The notes: generated by a model from the letters alone, not told the origin. A DNA stretch of 64,000 nt from Sipunculus nudus (GCA_026874595.1 CM049318.1:53791250-53855249), one strand, 5' to 3'. Counted from the first letter of the stretch, positions 1 to 11,168 are shown. Translations and numbers: made by a program.

Positions 1-353
1 GACCTAATTTTTTGTATGTTCATAGAAAATGTATGGAAGAATATGCATGTTCACTATGATCAAATTCATATCAGTGGTTTTGATATTAGGCAGCCTTGAA
101 GTGTAACAATGGCTTTTTTATGGAAAACGGAGGTTTTTCCTTAATATCTCGAAGGAACGAAGTCCTAAGGACCCAATTTTTGGTCTGGTAGGAGATTTTG
201 GGGACATCTAATGGTATGCAAAATTTTGGAATTGTAGGTCCAACGGTTTTAAAATGTGCCCTGTTAACGGACGGACAGCCGGACAGAGGGACGGACGACG
301 GACAAAGGACCACGACTATAGCTCAGATGACTTATAGTCAGCTGAGCTAAAAA
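1..353 (-). repeat. Interspersed repeat, AGCTCAGCTGACT/TCCG-head family, copy A (cut by window edge)
   Basis: Read on the - strand it opens with TTTTTAGCTCAGCTGACTAT, then a run of TCCG-like repeats, then a body that matches 34433-34790. Shared pieces include TTAGATGTCCCCAA and CTGCCTAATATCAAAACCAC. The match continues to base 1, so the copy is truncated by the window edge. Short open frames here are repeat-derived. Confidence 0.75.
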
Positions 354-2055
354 TGAAATATCATATTGTATTATTATCTTGTGAGACAGACACTCCAAAA
401 CTTATCCAAACCAAAGTAAGCATGAGAGCAATCACCAAATTTGAATGAAATCGGATAATATTTAGGAAAGTTATAGCGCAGAAACAAAAACCTTACAGAT
501 GGACAGACAGAAGGACAGACAGACAAACCCAAATCAATGTCCCCCTCTTTCTTGAAAGGAAAGGGGGACAATGAGTGGATGCTGATGGCTACAGGTCTGA
601 TTTATAGAATTAACAAAATAAGTTTGTTGCAAAAACAGATATGTTCCCCCTCATTTTGAGTACACTATCCCAAAATTTGAAGAAGAAAAATATAGATGGA
701 CTACTTTAAAAGTTGTTGGGTTTACTAATATATTGGAATTCGTAAAATTTGACCTTGAACATTAAGGTCAAGGTAATCCAAGACTTTGGTAGTAACAATT
801 TGTGCATCAAATTCATGAAAATATATTGAGTGGTCCAAATACATAAGAGTTAACAAAACAATTTAACTTCAGCTGATTTGACCTTGAATAGTCAAGGTCA
901 CAAGTTTTCCATTATGATCAAAAACTTGGTAAAAACAATATGTATCAATTTACAGGAAAAAAACAGCATAACTTCAAAAGTTATGTTGGCCACAAAAAAT
1001 ATTCTATACCGTTTATTTGACCTTGAAAGTCAAGGTTGATGGTTTTTGAACATATCAGAGATATTAGTAGACCACAATTAAATTTTCCTGAAAAAATTTT
1101 TAGTTAAAAAATTTGGCATTCACACCACTACTTGTATATGAGTGATTTTATCCCACAGCAGACAAACGGAAGGATGCTATGCAAAAATGGTTGCAGGTGG
1201 CGATTAAGAGCTATATGAGATCTATATGCATGCAAAATTTCAGGGGGAAATGTCAAACCTGTCCTGAGATATAAGCCTGGATGTCTGCAGCATAATCATA
1301 AATGTAGGTGGCGCCACCTGCCACAAAATCAAGAAAGCTATCCAAGATGTATAAACATGCAAAATTTTAGGCAGATAAGTCAAATCACTACCGAGATATG
1401 AGTGATTTTATCCCATGGCAGACAAACAGATGGACGCTGTGCAAAAATGGTGGCAGGTGGGGCCTCCAGTTTTGCATATGATAAGGAGCTGTATGTTATC
1501 TATTCACATGCAAAATTTCTGATGGATACGTCAAACCAGTCTTGAGCTATAAACCTGCATGTCTGCAGCAACGTGAATATAGGTTGTGCCTTCTGTCATA
1601 CAATCAAGAAAGCTCTCCAGGATGTATACACATGCAAAATTTCTGATGGACAAGTCCAGCCAATGCAGAGATATTTATCCTAAGGCAGCTGAACAAATGG
1701 ATGCTGTGCAAAAATGGTCGCAGGTGGTGAACCATTTTTAGTGCATGTTATAAAGCTATCCAAGAGCTACATTTGTGCAAAATCTTTAGCCTGATTGGTC
1801 AAATGGTTCTGAAGATATGTGGAATAATGTGTCAAAACAGACGCACAGATGGACTCACTGGAGAGGGGAAAGGTCAGAGGCCAATGCAAAATATTTTGGC
1901 ACCAGTTCACATGAGACCAGATAATGGTGTAAAGTTTTGAAAAAATCTGTTCCAGAAACAAACACCGCGGCGGCGGAAGACGGTCAAAAACATAGTATCC
2001 GCAAAACTTTGTTTTGGCAGATACAATAATACACAAAAAATAATGCAAAAATAAT
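354..2055. repeat. Cluster of diverged repeats (TGACCTTGA palindromes and a 260-270 bp tandem unit)
   Basis: Three parts are visible. Bases 374-571 end in a small hairpin (CCCCTCTTTC against a GGAAAGGGGG arm). Bases 745-1045 hold three TGACCTTGA...TCAAGGT inverted pairs, near 750, 882 and 1018. Bases 1130-1760 contain three diverged copies of a segment including GCAAAAATGGT.GCAGGTGG at about 1180, 1440 and 1711, each with nearby ACATGCAAAATTT motifs. The remainder to 2055 looks like the other end of the same repeat. No coding evidence. Confidence 0.6.
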
Positions 2056-2072
2056 AATTGAAATGATCAATT

Positions 2073-2294
2073 TCAAGGTTTAGATTTTATAACAACTTCA
2101 TTGAGTGAATGCGGATATAAGGCATTTATTATTTGATGCATTGATACACCCCTAATTGTTACAGCCCTATAATATCGGACATCTACCACTTGATTATCAA
2201 ACTTGATATTGCAGTATTTGCAGAACTCCCAATCATCATCCTCTTCCTCCTCCTCCTCCTCCTCCTCTACATCTGGTTTGAACTTCTCACTCAT
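2073..2294 (-). CDS. Possible 5' exon or small acidic open frame (73 codons, unrecognised)
   Basis: A true ATG at 2294-2292 opens a 73-codon frame that ends in TGA at 2073. The peptide starts MSEKFKPDV, continues with nine Glu and three Asp, then has a CKYC pair. The second half shows no recognisable domain. On the - strand a pyrimidine-containing stretch ending TTTGCAG lies about 75 bases upstream of the ATG, near 2371, so the ATG could sit inside a second exon. I see no convincing donor inside the frame. The (GAG)n stretch could equally be a microsatellite that happens to be open. I do not recognise the protein, and coding status is uncertain. Confidence 0.25.
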   Translation of the reverse strand: MSEKFKPDVEEEEEEEEEDDDWEFCKYCNIKFDNQVVDVRYYRAVTIRGVSMHQIINALYPHSLNEVVIKSKP

Positions 2295-2379
2295 GATGCT
2301 CAGTGATTTATGTTCCTACGAGTGTCACGCCTGAGAATCCCAATCACTGATTAAGTGACAGCAGTGACCTGCAAATATC

Positions 2380-4600
2380 ATAAAGCATGTAACAGTTATC
2401 ATGTTTATATCATTCAATGAGAGACATAATTCTGATGTCAGCTTTAGAATCTGAAACTTTTAACAAAAGCACCATATGAGTCAAGAATTTTGGTATTTCA
2501 TCACAGTGCCACCAGTGTGATGACCTCTGACCTCATTATATATGCATGGGTTTTAAAATGAATCATACTGAGACAGTATATTATGATGATTTATATTTCC
2601 ATCATATTCCCAATAAATTACTGCATGACACCAAAGAGAAGCCTGGTGACCTCTGACCTCATTAAATACAAATGGATTTTGCCTAGAAGTTGGACCAAAC
2701 TCGGCTTAGATAATGTATTAGGCAGTGGTTAAAGTGAGTTTTGTAAAAATCCATCAAACCCCTTGGCAACTTATTAATAGAAACAGAAGGCAAAGTAATA
2801 GAGTAATACATATTACTTTCAATTACTTCCTGTGAGCCCCTTGATCATGAAGCATATCAGCAAATAATGCTGAACAGACTCAGTTCTTGTCCAGTAACTG
2901 CCCAGGATGTGCCTATTGTTGAGGAAAGCATGGGCCAGCTGCCGCATTGCTGGTGACCACTGGTGCTAATTACATAAGAGTACTTGACAGAGTAGGTCAC
3001 AGCCAAATAAGTTACCTGGCACAATCTGACCTTTGATTAGTAAACCATGGATAAACAGAGGCATGTTTGATGTTAAGAGACAGATAAATAGTGTATTATT
3101 ATTTTGACATGTACATCTTATCTCACATCCATCAATCCATATACATATTCTAAAAGGTACCTAGATTTGTTTTCACAAACCAGTTTGCATTTTAATCATA
3201 CAGATTGCAATAACACACATTCAAGAAAAAAATAATATGGAACAAGATACAGTGCAGACCCAAAATGTTCATGATAAGCTTATGGTGTTTTCACTACCCA
3301 ACGTAATAGTTTCACTAATAACGTACTGAAGCCTATAATGCTATAAACTCAGACCAGTACTACAATCACTTGGATAAAGTCATACTGCAGGCATATGTAT
3401 TATCTAGTTAATTTATATACATATTATTTTAAAAGTATTCTTTTAATACTTGTCTGTTATTTCATAGTACCAACTTTGCAAACCTTCATTCAGTATCTAA
3501 AATTATGTTAATTTATATTTTGAAAATTAAATGAACAATTTTTTTCATGATATTAATTTATTTGATTATATAATATGAGAATATAAGTAACTGTTAATAT
3601 GTTTTATATTTAATATCTGAAATTTTGATATCAAATAATAAGATCGTTTGTTTAATACCAAATTTATTGTGAAAGTGATTTAAATAATATTTTATTTGTT
3701 TTGTAAAATTGATGTAAGTTTAAAACACTATCCATATTCCTAAATTATCCTATGCTTGCTTTGCTGCAATGAACTTATGAAGAAGGGCATGCCTGAAGAA
3801 TAAAAGCCATGCATAATAACATTATTGTAAAGTTTACCACCTCTCTTCTCACTCTCAAGATGTACTATGTGATGGAATAAAACATGGCATCACATCCAAA
3901 TGAACATATACACCCCAGAAGATGTGGTACTTTTGTCTCCAGTTTGGTTCTGTCCAGAATCTTGACGTAAACAGTATTTTTATTGGATATATTTATAAGG
4001 ATTGGGAAACAGGACACAGCCCTACATAAATTCCTCTCCTGATACATACATAAAGGACTGAATTGTCAGCTTTGATTCTAAATAATAATATGCAATAATC
4101 ATGAATAATTCCTCTGGAGACAATTTTTAGTTACTTTGAAAATCTTTATTTATTGACTATGAGAATGAAGATTAAATATAAACAAAGTATGTACTATAAA
4201 ATAAATTAATGTGAAATATATATATATATGAAAATAATATAAAATGTACAAGTATGCATATAATTAAAAATCAATATTTTACATATGCCAGGGCCTTTAC
4301 AATGGGTTGCTTTTAAATTACATGTATTCAAGAGTTCATACAATTATCTTATAATTTCGACTTGAAACACCCCAATAACGATCATTGAGGTTTCAAAATA
4401 TTAAAAAAAAAAAAAAAAAAAGAATTAAAGAAGCTGAAATAATTAAGATCTCCAGTATCATTAGGCTTCTTGTAAATGACAGACACAGTATAAGAAAATT
4501 GTGTAGGTAACTGGATGATATAGTTGCTTTTAATATTATTTAAACATGTGATTGTAGTGCTAGTTTATAGCACTCATGGCTGCGCAAGGTCTAGAATCCT
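2380..4600. other. AT-rich non-coding stretch
   Basis: No gene, RNA or bounded element seen. There is a poly-A run at about 4402-4421 and a short TA run near 4220. Confidence 0.5.
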
Positions 4601-4617
4601 CCCATCAGTTTAAATAC

Positions 4618-4756
4618 ATGTAATAGTAATAGTAATAGTAATAGATAACCCAGTTATAGTAATAGTAATAGTAATAGAAGATAAAATGTGGTAATAGTAA
4701 TAGTAATAGTAGTATAAGAAATTGAAAGTAATAGTAATAGTAATAGTAATAGAACA
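4618..4756. repeat. Interrupted (TAATAG)n microsatellite
   Basis: Three or four blocks of TAATAG/AGTAAT units are separated by short unique interruptions. Open frames across it (Ile-Thr runs on the - strand) are a by-product of the repeat. Confidence 0.9.
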
Positions 4757-5593
4757 ACTGTAATAGACCCCATGTCTGGTCAATAAAGGATCAATTAGAT
4801 TTTGGTATGGATCCTGACCCAGTAATGTCAAAGTGCCATTCAGGCCCTTTGACATGAGTCCATGATCAGCTAACTGTCTTTCAGAGTGCCGTTACATCCT
4901 TCAGCCAGGAATGCACTTTAAGGATGCTAATATTTTTAACATTTCTGATTCCTCATGGCCTAAAGGTACACTGTCAATTGACATAAACCAGACTAATTGT
5001 TAAGCTTTTTGGTATACTTCCTTACAACACAAAACAAGAGCAAGAGAGAAGTTCAGTTTTAACTAAGCATATTGGTAAGCCCCTCCACGTTTGTTAAATT
5101 TCTGACTGCATGAATAAAAAGCATGGCTCACACGGGTTACTGGACGCAGCCAACTTGTACGTGATACAGGAATTGACTTGTTATTATAGAGACAGAGTTT
5201 GTTTGGCTTGTGAATGTCCACATGTATTCTCCTGTGGTAATTCATCATTCGTAGCCTAATATTAAGATTATGTGAGGTTTACCACAATATTGATGATATT
5301 CTATTGATAGAATTCTACTGTGATGCATTCCTAGACATTGCTTGTATCATGACTCAAGTAGGCTTACTAGCCCAATTATCAGTGTCAACTGAGTCGGGTT
5401 ATCATGGCTAGTAATATCATAAAGGAATATTTAAATACTGTAGAGTCAATTATGCATGAATAAACCTTGGGATATGAGCAAAATCAGCTAATTAAGTGAA
5501 TGGCAGAGGCTTGCATTCATTAGGGTACAGATTTCCAGTTACAGTTGCTATAAATGCTAAGAAAGTGAGAGTGCTATCTGCCTGTGATTAATT
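4757..5593. other. Non-coding stretch left of the DIRS element
   Basis: No feature recognised. It is the immediate left flank of the DIRS insertion. Confidence 0.5.
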
Positions 5594-5645
5594 TAAAACC
5601 CCCCCATTCCCTCCCTGTGAATGGTGGTTTTGTTAGTAAACTGTT

Positions 5646-5800
5646 GTGAGCTTTTCTGTATTTATGAGAATTTTCTCTGTTAAAGTTTATACGCCAGAGT
5701 AAGCCAACCGAAAATTTTCCCTTATTGGGCCTATTATCGCCCATCCCGCCTCGTTCCCGTGTATCTAGGTCACACTTCCGTTACCCATAATCACATTTTC
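5646..5800 (+). repeat. DIRS inverted terminal repeat (element 3' side)
   Basis: The segment from GTGAGC to CACATTTTC is the reverse complement of 10991-11146, with only a few differences. One is GCCT here against CCCT in the partner after CCCATCC. The distal extension 5594-5645 is specific to this end and recurs only in the internal complementary region. Confidence 0.92.
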
Positions 5801-5840
5801 AAAGGCGTAAGGAAGAGGACTGGGAGGGAGCGATGTTTGT

Positions 5841-5950
5841 AATACAGAAAAGCTCACAACAGTTTACTAACAAAACCACCATTCACAGGGAGGGAATGGG
5901 GGGGTTTTATAACGTAAACATAATTGTGAGCTGTTTCTGTATTAATGAGA
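5841..5950 (-). repeat. DIRS internal complementary region (ICR)
   Basis: Bases 5841-5909 are the reverse complement of 5594-5662, the outer end of the 3' side. Bases 5904-5950 are the reverse complement of 11122-11168 (44 of 47 by eye), the outer end of the 5' side. The two halves overlap at GTTTTA (5904-5909), the complement of the TAAAAC found at each border. So the ICR is a copy of the junction of the two ends, the template role proposed for DIRS1 ICRs in completing the circular DNA. Confidence 0.9.
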
Positions 5951-5984
5951 AAAAAAAAACAGACATGCCTTGGGGAGGGAGCAC

Positions 5985-7080
5985 CTACCTGTAACGCTGG
6001 AACGAGGAATCACAGTGCTGTGATGGAGCAGCAGACGACTTGGGTGGCGGAACCGACGTAGAGGAATAAGATGGCCTGGAAAATTGTAGGACCTCACCCG
6101 ACGCGAACACAGGGCCCATGGAGGAGAGGCCCGAAGCCTGGAGCGGAACAACTGTCAGATAGAAGCGTGTGAACGGAGATGGGGATATCCAGTATCCCAT
6201 CTTGACCAACTGATAAGGTGAGATCCCGGAGAAATGGGCCAAGGAAGTCGAAATAGCTCGAATGTCATGGGCCTTGAAGTGAAGTTGGTCTAATGTGGAA
6301 TGAGAAGCTGATTCATTTGCGGCGACGATAGTAGCGTTGAGTCACACACTAATGGTGAAAGGGCATATCACCTAATTGGAAGATGTGACTTTTGTAGAAA
6401 TAAACAACTTCTTGCGCCCCCCCCCCCCCCCCCCCCCCGTAAAGAAGGAGGAGCGTGTAGATAATAACGCAATGCACGAACCGGGCAAGGGGTATCCCCA
6501 GAACGGTACGGACTGGTAGGGAGTGCCGGAACGTGCCAAGCAGATGGAGGGTCATCGAAATTGTGATATTTCCTATAAAAGTCCGGAGGAAAATGTAGGG
6601 TGGCCGACGAAGCGGCGGCCGCAATTTGCGTGAATTTCGAATCAGCCACGAGGGCAAGAAGCTCAGAACGGCGACCTGCCGAGGCAAGATCTAGGAGGAA
6701 AACCGTTGTCCGAGACAAAGGGAGAAGATTGGCCGAACGCAACAGCGCATAAGGGGGATCCCGGAGGTGACGTAAGATGACGTCCAGGCGCCAGGAAGGC
6801 GCAATATACTGAGGACGAGACGCACAGGCCTGAACCCCCTTGAGAAAGTCCGACACCAACGGGTGATGAAGGACACGATCGTGACCCAGCGGACGGAGCA
6901 CCGACAGCAGGGCGGTGCGATAGCCACGCAGAGAGGGATAGGATAAATGTTTATCCTGCAGTAAAAACATGAAAAATCCAAAACAGCCGCAAGCGACGGA
7001 TCTAAAGGGGAGATACCGCGGGAAGACGCCCACCCGGCGAAGAGACGCCACAAGGAGTCAGAGACGCGGTCCGAAGAACG
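5985..7080 (-). pseudogene. Tyrosine recombinase of the DIRS element (broken)
   Basis: The enzyme would join the circular DNA copy into the genome by tyrosine-recombinase chemistry. The N-terminal helical part begins near 7080 (DRVSDSLWRLFAGW). The frame then shifts near 6970 into SLRGYRTALLSVL and the first catalytic Arg block (SAGRRSELLAL). The frame is lost again in a 22-base poly-C tract (6417-6438, poly-G on the coding strand). Two stops follow in the frame that reaches the second motif, at 6374-6372 and 6344-6342. That motif is KAHDIRA (His-x-x-Arg) near 6260, followed by the candidate catalytic Tyr in FTRFYL near 6165. All key residues are still recognisable but spread over three frames. 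The stop at 6344 looks like a decayed Trp codon. Family assignment is firm; activity is very unlikely. Confidence 0.85.
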
Positions 7081-8930
7081 GCGACTGGGAGCCGAGGCAA
7101 GGAGAGCAGCCAGACTTGAATTGCCCGGATCCTTGAGGTGTCCGATGAGAGCACGCATGCGCATAGAGGGCACGACCGAAACCGGCGACGCGTTCGATGG
7201 GAACGACGGGAGCGCGACATGGAGCGGTAGTATAAGCGGGGGGCGAGAGAGAAGCGAGCGCCACAGAGGAAACCATGGAGCCGCAGGTTGAAACGGAAGG
7301 ATGAGAAGCAGGGTAGTCTGGTCCGCGCGGGACAAGAGGAGAAGGACACGGCGGAGGAGAGGAGGCGCCGGAAACGCAAGAGAAACCGGTGAGACCACCC
7401 AGACGGCGGCGTGTCGGGGAGACGGTCGCGAGGGGACATAGACGCGTCTCAGAAGGCACGAGAACAGGGGGGGGGGGGGGACGGAAAATCGAACAGATCG
7501 AATTCCAGCCGCCCCAGGCGAGCGAAAACACTCCGAATAACCGGGAGCGGAAGGAGCCGCGGGGAAGGAAGAGATGCCGGATGAAGGGAAGGGGCGTCCG
7601 CTAGGATGTTCGACACGCCCGGAAGATAGGATGCACGAACTGATGCCCGGAGAGAGAGGCATAGATCGAACAAAAGGTAAGTCGCCTGCATGAGCGAGGG
7701 AGACCGAGTACCGCCCTGTTTGTTGATATATGCCACAACAGTGGGATTGTCCGGCCGGACGAGAATGGGACGTCCAATCAAGCGGGGAGACCAGTGGGAG
7801 ATCGCGCGACGGACGGCAGGCAGGGCGGGGTTTGACATGGAGCAGACGTCCCGACGGGGACCAGATCCCGGAAGCGCGAAGATCGGCGAGATGGGCCCCC
7901 AACCGAGGAGAGACGCATCGGTATAGATGGTGCAAGCGACATCCCTGGAAAAAGGAACGCCACGCAGGAGAAAGGAAAGGTCCATCCAGGGACGAAGGGA
8001 CCGCCAGGCGCTCCGAAACGGGAGGATCGGAGGACGAACCGAGGGTAACCGGAGAAGGCCATGACGGCGCAAGATAGACTGAAACGGACGGAGGTACAGT
8101 CGGCCGAACAGGATGAAAGACGCGGCCCAGTTGAGAGCACCGTGGAGAGAAGCAGCTGTGCGCGAGTCTACACGGCGCCGCGTGAGAAAGGAACGAAATA
8201 GGCGGCGGAGCGGGAGAGCAAAATCGCGTGGGAGCGACGCAGTGCCAGACGCAAAATCGAGCGTGACACCCAGAAATTGGAGGGACTGGGTGGGAGTGAG
8301 AAGAGATTTCTCAGCATTGACCAGGAAGCCGAGGTTCCGAAGTAAGGTGAGAACCCGGGAGCGATGCGACAGTAAGAGGGAGCGATCGGCCGCATGGACC
8401 AGCCAATCGTCCAGAGAAGGGAGCACAGAAATGCCCTGTGAACGGAGAGAACTCGGGACCGTGTGAACAAGGATGGGAAATTCCAGGGGGCCACGTGGAT
8501 CCCGAACGGATGGACCCGGAATGGTAACGTTAAAGTAGGCATCCATAAGGTCTATATGTGAACGCCTAAGCCATCTGCGGAACAATGCGGAGGACAGCAT
8601 GGAGAATGAACATCAGAAACGGGGGCGGACGGATGAACGAATTGAGGCGCTACAGGTAAATGAACGGGCGCCAACGGCCGTGCGGGTCGGGAACAAGAAA
8701 AGGCGAGAGTGAAACCCCACGGTGGATGGGGAAACCTCGAAATAGCCCGATTGTCTAACATAGATTGAAGGGCCTCCGCCAAGCGAGGCGTTTTGCCGGA
8801 TGGGACGGAGGCGGAGTGTGCTAAAGGTAAGACGGAACCCGAACTGTAGGGCGCTGAGAATTAACTGCTGGGAGGTGAAACCTGCCCACGCGGGAAAACG
8901 GTCGCTGAGCCGAGCGCCGACCGGAGCTAG
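7081..8930 (-). pseudogene. Reverse transcriptase-RNase H of the DIRS element (broken)
   Basis: The RT region starts near 8925 with VGARLSDRFPAW and continues through a SMLDNRAI block. A VPDPHGRWRP-like block near 8690-8660 lies in another frame. DLMDAYF (8560) is the first Asp motif and SLDDWLV (about 8405) the active-site box, normally (Y)xDD. The segment between them is shortened and frame-shifted; a PFG-type box is readable near 8508 in a different frame. RNase H follows with IYTDASLLGWG and RPDNPTVVAYINKQGG. The usual Glu block reads NPALPAV, so the catalytic Glu may be lost. A 14-base poly-G run (7467-7480) shifts the frame again before a Pro-rich connection region with SLAFPAPPLL and PFQPAAPWFP, which joins directly to the recombinase. 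There are at least four frame changes. This is a DIRS/Pat/Ngaro-type RT-RNase H, not a Gypsy type. Confidence 0.85.
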
Positions 8931-10869
8931 AGAGTCATTTCTCGGTCGAACCTCGGTGGGAGGAGCGACCACGGAAGGCGGAGAAGGGCTGGAACGTCCT
9001 GAAGGACGTGACGAGGTAGCAGATGCGCGACGCGGCTGAGCGGAAGCCGCAACCGGAGGCCGAAGGCGGGGAACGCGGAAGGAAGGCCGAGGCGCAAGGG
9101 AGGTCGAGCGGAGGCGGGCATGACGATCCGAGCGCGCCAAGGCGCGGTCAAAGAGAGGCCGTAACTGGCCGCCAACAGCAGGGAACCGGGAAAGGCGGAG
9201 AATAAAGCTCGGGTAACTCCGCCGGAGAAGCCGCGGCCGTTAGTGCATAAATGACTGAATGCAAGCCGGGCGGCGTAACAAGATGCAATTTACAACCGGG
9301 TGCCAACGACCTGAATGGAACACAGCGCCAGTATGGGCAGAAGCCTCCCATATGTCGGGGAGAGTGAGCGTGTCCGAAAACGGCGAGCAAGCAAGGGACA
9401 GCCTGCAAGTCGTAAACCATACCGGCCGCTTGCCGGCCGAGCCCCTCCAGTTCCCACAGGTGACGATCGGAAAACCGGACAGAGGATGGAATTAAGGCGG
9501 ACCGTCCGCAAACAGCTGTGCCAGGCCGGACACGAGGCGCAGCGGAGCAGACTGAACATCCGGGAGCTCAGGAGAAGGGAGCAAGCGAACGAACAGGTAG
9601 CCCGGGAGCCCGGTACCCAAGGGAACTCCCGAGGGTACCGGGGAACCAAGGTGTATCCGAACCCGGCGGAAGCGGGGCCCCAGTAGAGCGAGATCCCGAG
9701 ACCACCGCGGGGCGCCCACATGAGAGATCCCCCGTGCGGTCAGTAATACCAGACACACGGCGGGCACGGCGGAGGGCGAATGAAGGGGCCAGGATTCAAA
9801 GAAGAACCGGCCGCCGACGCCGAGGAAGTCCGAGGTTGTACCTACGGAACTTCGGACCACTGGGGTTAGCCTCCTGTGTGGAGGGAGCCTCCAGGGCCAT
9901 AAGCGCAGATTTGCGCGGACGCCAAGCCTGGCAGCGCAGCGCGATCGCCGACCACTGGTCTGGTGCCAGGGCGGGATCGGCTGACTGAGCAGTCGGGGAC
10001 CCTGGAGAACCCCGTGTAGGGGGAGCCAGAGAGACCCGCTGAGCCGGAGCCACGGGAGGCTGGAAACAGGAAGCCGGGGAAAGAGCAGCAGCAGGAACCA
10101 TCCGGGAAGGCACAGGAACCGGAGCCGCAGGCCGCACAGCAGATGGTAACTGAAAAAAAGAGCCGGCCGGCCGCTAAGTAACGGAGGCGAGGCCGGCAGC
10201 CCCGAATGGAGGCAGAAGGGACCGACGCACTTACCTGCACACCAGGAAGGTCCGGGCGATCCAGCGGGACGGCTCCAGCCGGTCCCGGGGATAAGGAAGG
10301 AATCCGGCGAGGAGCCGGCGACGAGAACGGCCGGGGAGAAGTACCAGGGCGCCAGCGAGGGCGCCGGGCGGACAGAATCGGGTCTAGACCAATCGTCGAG
10401 ATCCGACATAAGTGATTAACAAACCCGGGACAATAAACGTAATATGGAATAGGCAGATGTGCTGGCAGAACGGGAGGCCGCGGGAACAGGGAAATAATTC
10501 CGTTTCCGTGAAAGAGAATTCAACGATATAACTGTTGAAACCACTGGAGAGGTGACAGGACAGGCTGGAACGGACGGTGAACGCAGCACGGCCGTGGTGC
10601 GGTCAACCAGGGTAGGGCCCCCCCCGCACCCCCTCGGAGACAACCACGGGGTCAGACAATGGAATACAGGAGGGTGAACCCCCAAGTACCGGGGAATGAG
10701 CCCAATCCGGGAAAGGGCCCACTGGTCAGACGTCCAAGTCTGGCAGTGAAAACAAGGATCAGCCGGAACACGGCAGGAGTCAATGTTGGAGCAGCAATGA
10801 AAACAAGGGGGGTGGGAGTCCCAACCGGGATTAAGAACCACAAGAGCCACAATAAGTGAGGTTCTCCAT
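8931..10869 (-). pseudogene. Gag-like region of the DIRS element (broken)
   Basis: Two possible starts are visible. The ATG at 10869-10867 lies in a GCCATGG context and begins MENLTYCGSCGS. A one-base shift then continues in a Cys/His-rich segment (PPCFHCCS, DPCFHCQTW, PPVFHC), suggestive of a zinc-binding gag N terminus. A second ATG at 10409-10407 opens MSDLDDWSRPDSVR and a Pro/Ser-rich frame. At 10235/10234 the coding strand reads CAG then GTAAGT, and at 10152-10150 CTTTTTTTCAG precedes a Pro/Ala-rich frame containing DQWSAIALRCQAW, so a short intron is possible, but the phases do not join cleanly. Gag proteins are poorly conserved and this assignment rests mainly on position. Confidence 0.5.
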
Positions 10870-10990
10870 GGCGGGCAAGGGAAAAAGAAGACAACTTACA
10901 GTTTTGTGTTTGCAAACTCATTAGTACAAACCCAACAGTGGACGAATCTCGCAGAGCGGGATCACACGTCCATCATGGCGAACGCCAGAA

Positions 10991-11146
10991 GAAAATGTGA
11001 TTATGGGTAACGGAAGTGTGACCTAGATACACGGGAACGAGGGGGGATGGGCGATAATAGGCCCAATAAGGGAAAATTTTCGGTTGGCTTACTCTGGCGT
11101 ATAAACTTTAACAGAGAAAATTCTCATTAATACAAAAACAGCTCAC
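10991..11146 (-). repeat. DIRS inverted terminal repeat (element 5' side)
   Basis: Reverse complement of 5646-5800. It extends outward to the border core TAAAAC (11163-11168). The outer portion 11122-11168 recurs in the ICR. Confidence 0.92.
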
Positions 11147-11168
11147 AATTATGTTTATGTAATAAAAC

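Larger units (their letters stand above)
5594..11168 (-). mobile_element. DIRS-type tyrosine-recombinase retrotransposon, complete ends, decayed genes
   Basis: This is a GC-rich 5.57-kb block in an AT-rich host region. Its coding strand is -. Order in the element's own direction: terminal repeat (11168 inward), gag-like region, RT plus RNase H, tyrosine recombinase, internal complementary region, terminal repeat (to 5594). Inverted terminal repeats and an internal complementary region matching both outer ends are the diagnostic architecture of the DIRS1 group. Both borders carry TAAAAC and there is no longer target duplication, as expected for recombinase-mediated insertion of a circle. All coding regions have frameshifts and/or stops, so this copy is not autonomous. 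I saw no methyltransferase frame, which many DIRS1-group elements carry. Confidence 0.9.

Noticed and set aside
7389-8466. Arg-rich + strand open frames across the DIRS block
   Set aside because: They are antisense to the RT-RNase H region and arise from its GC-rich, stop-poor composition.
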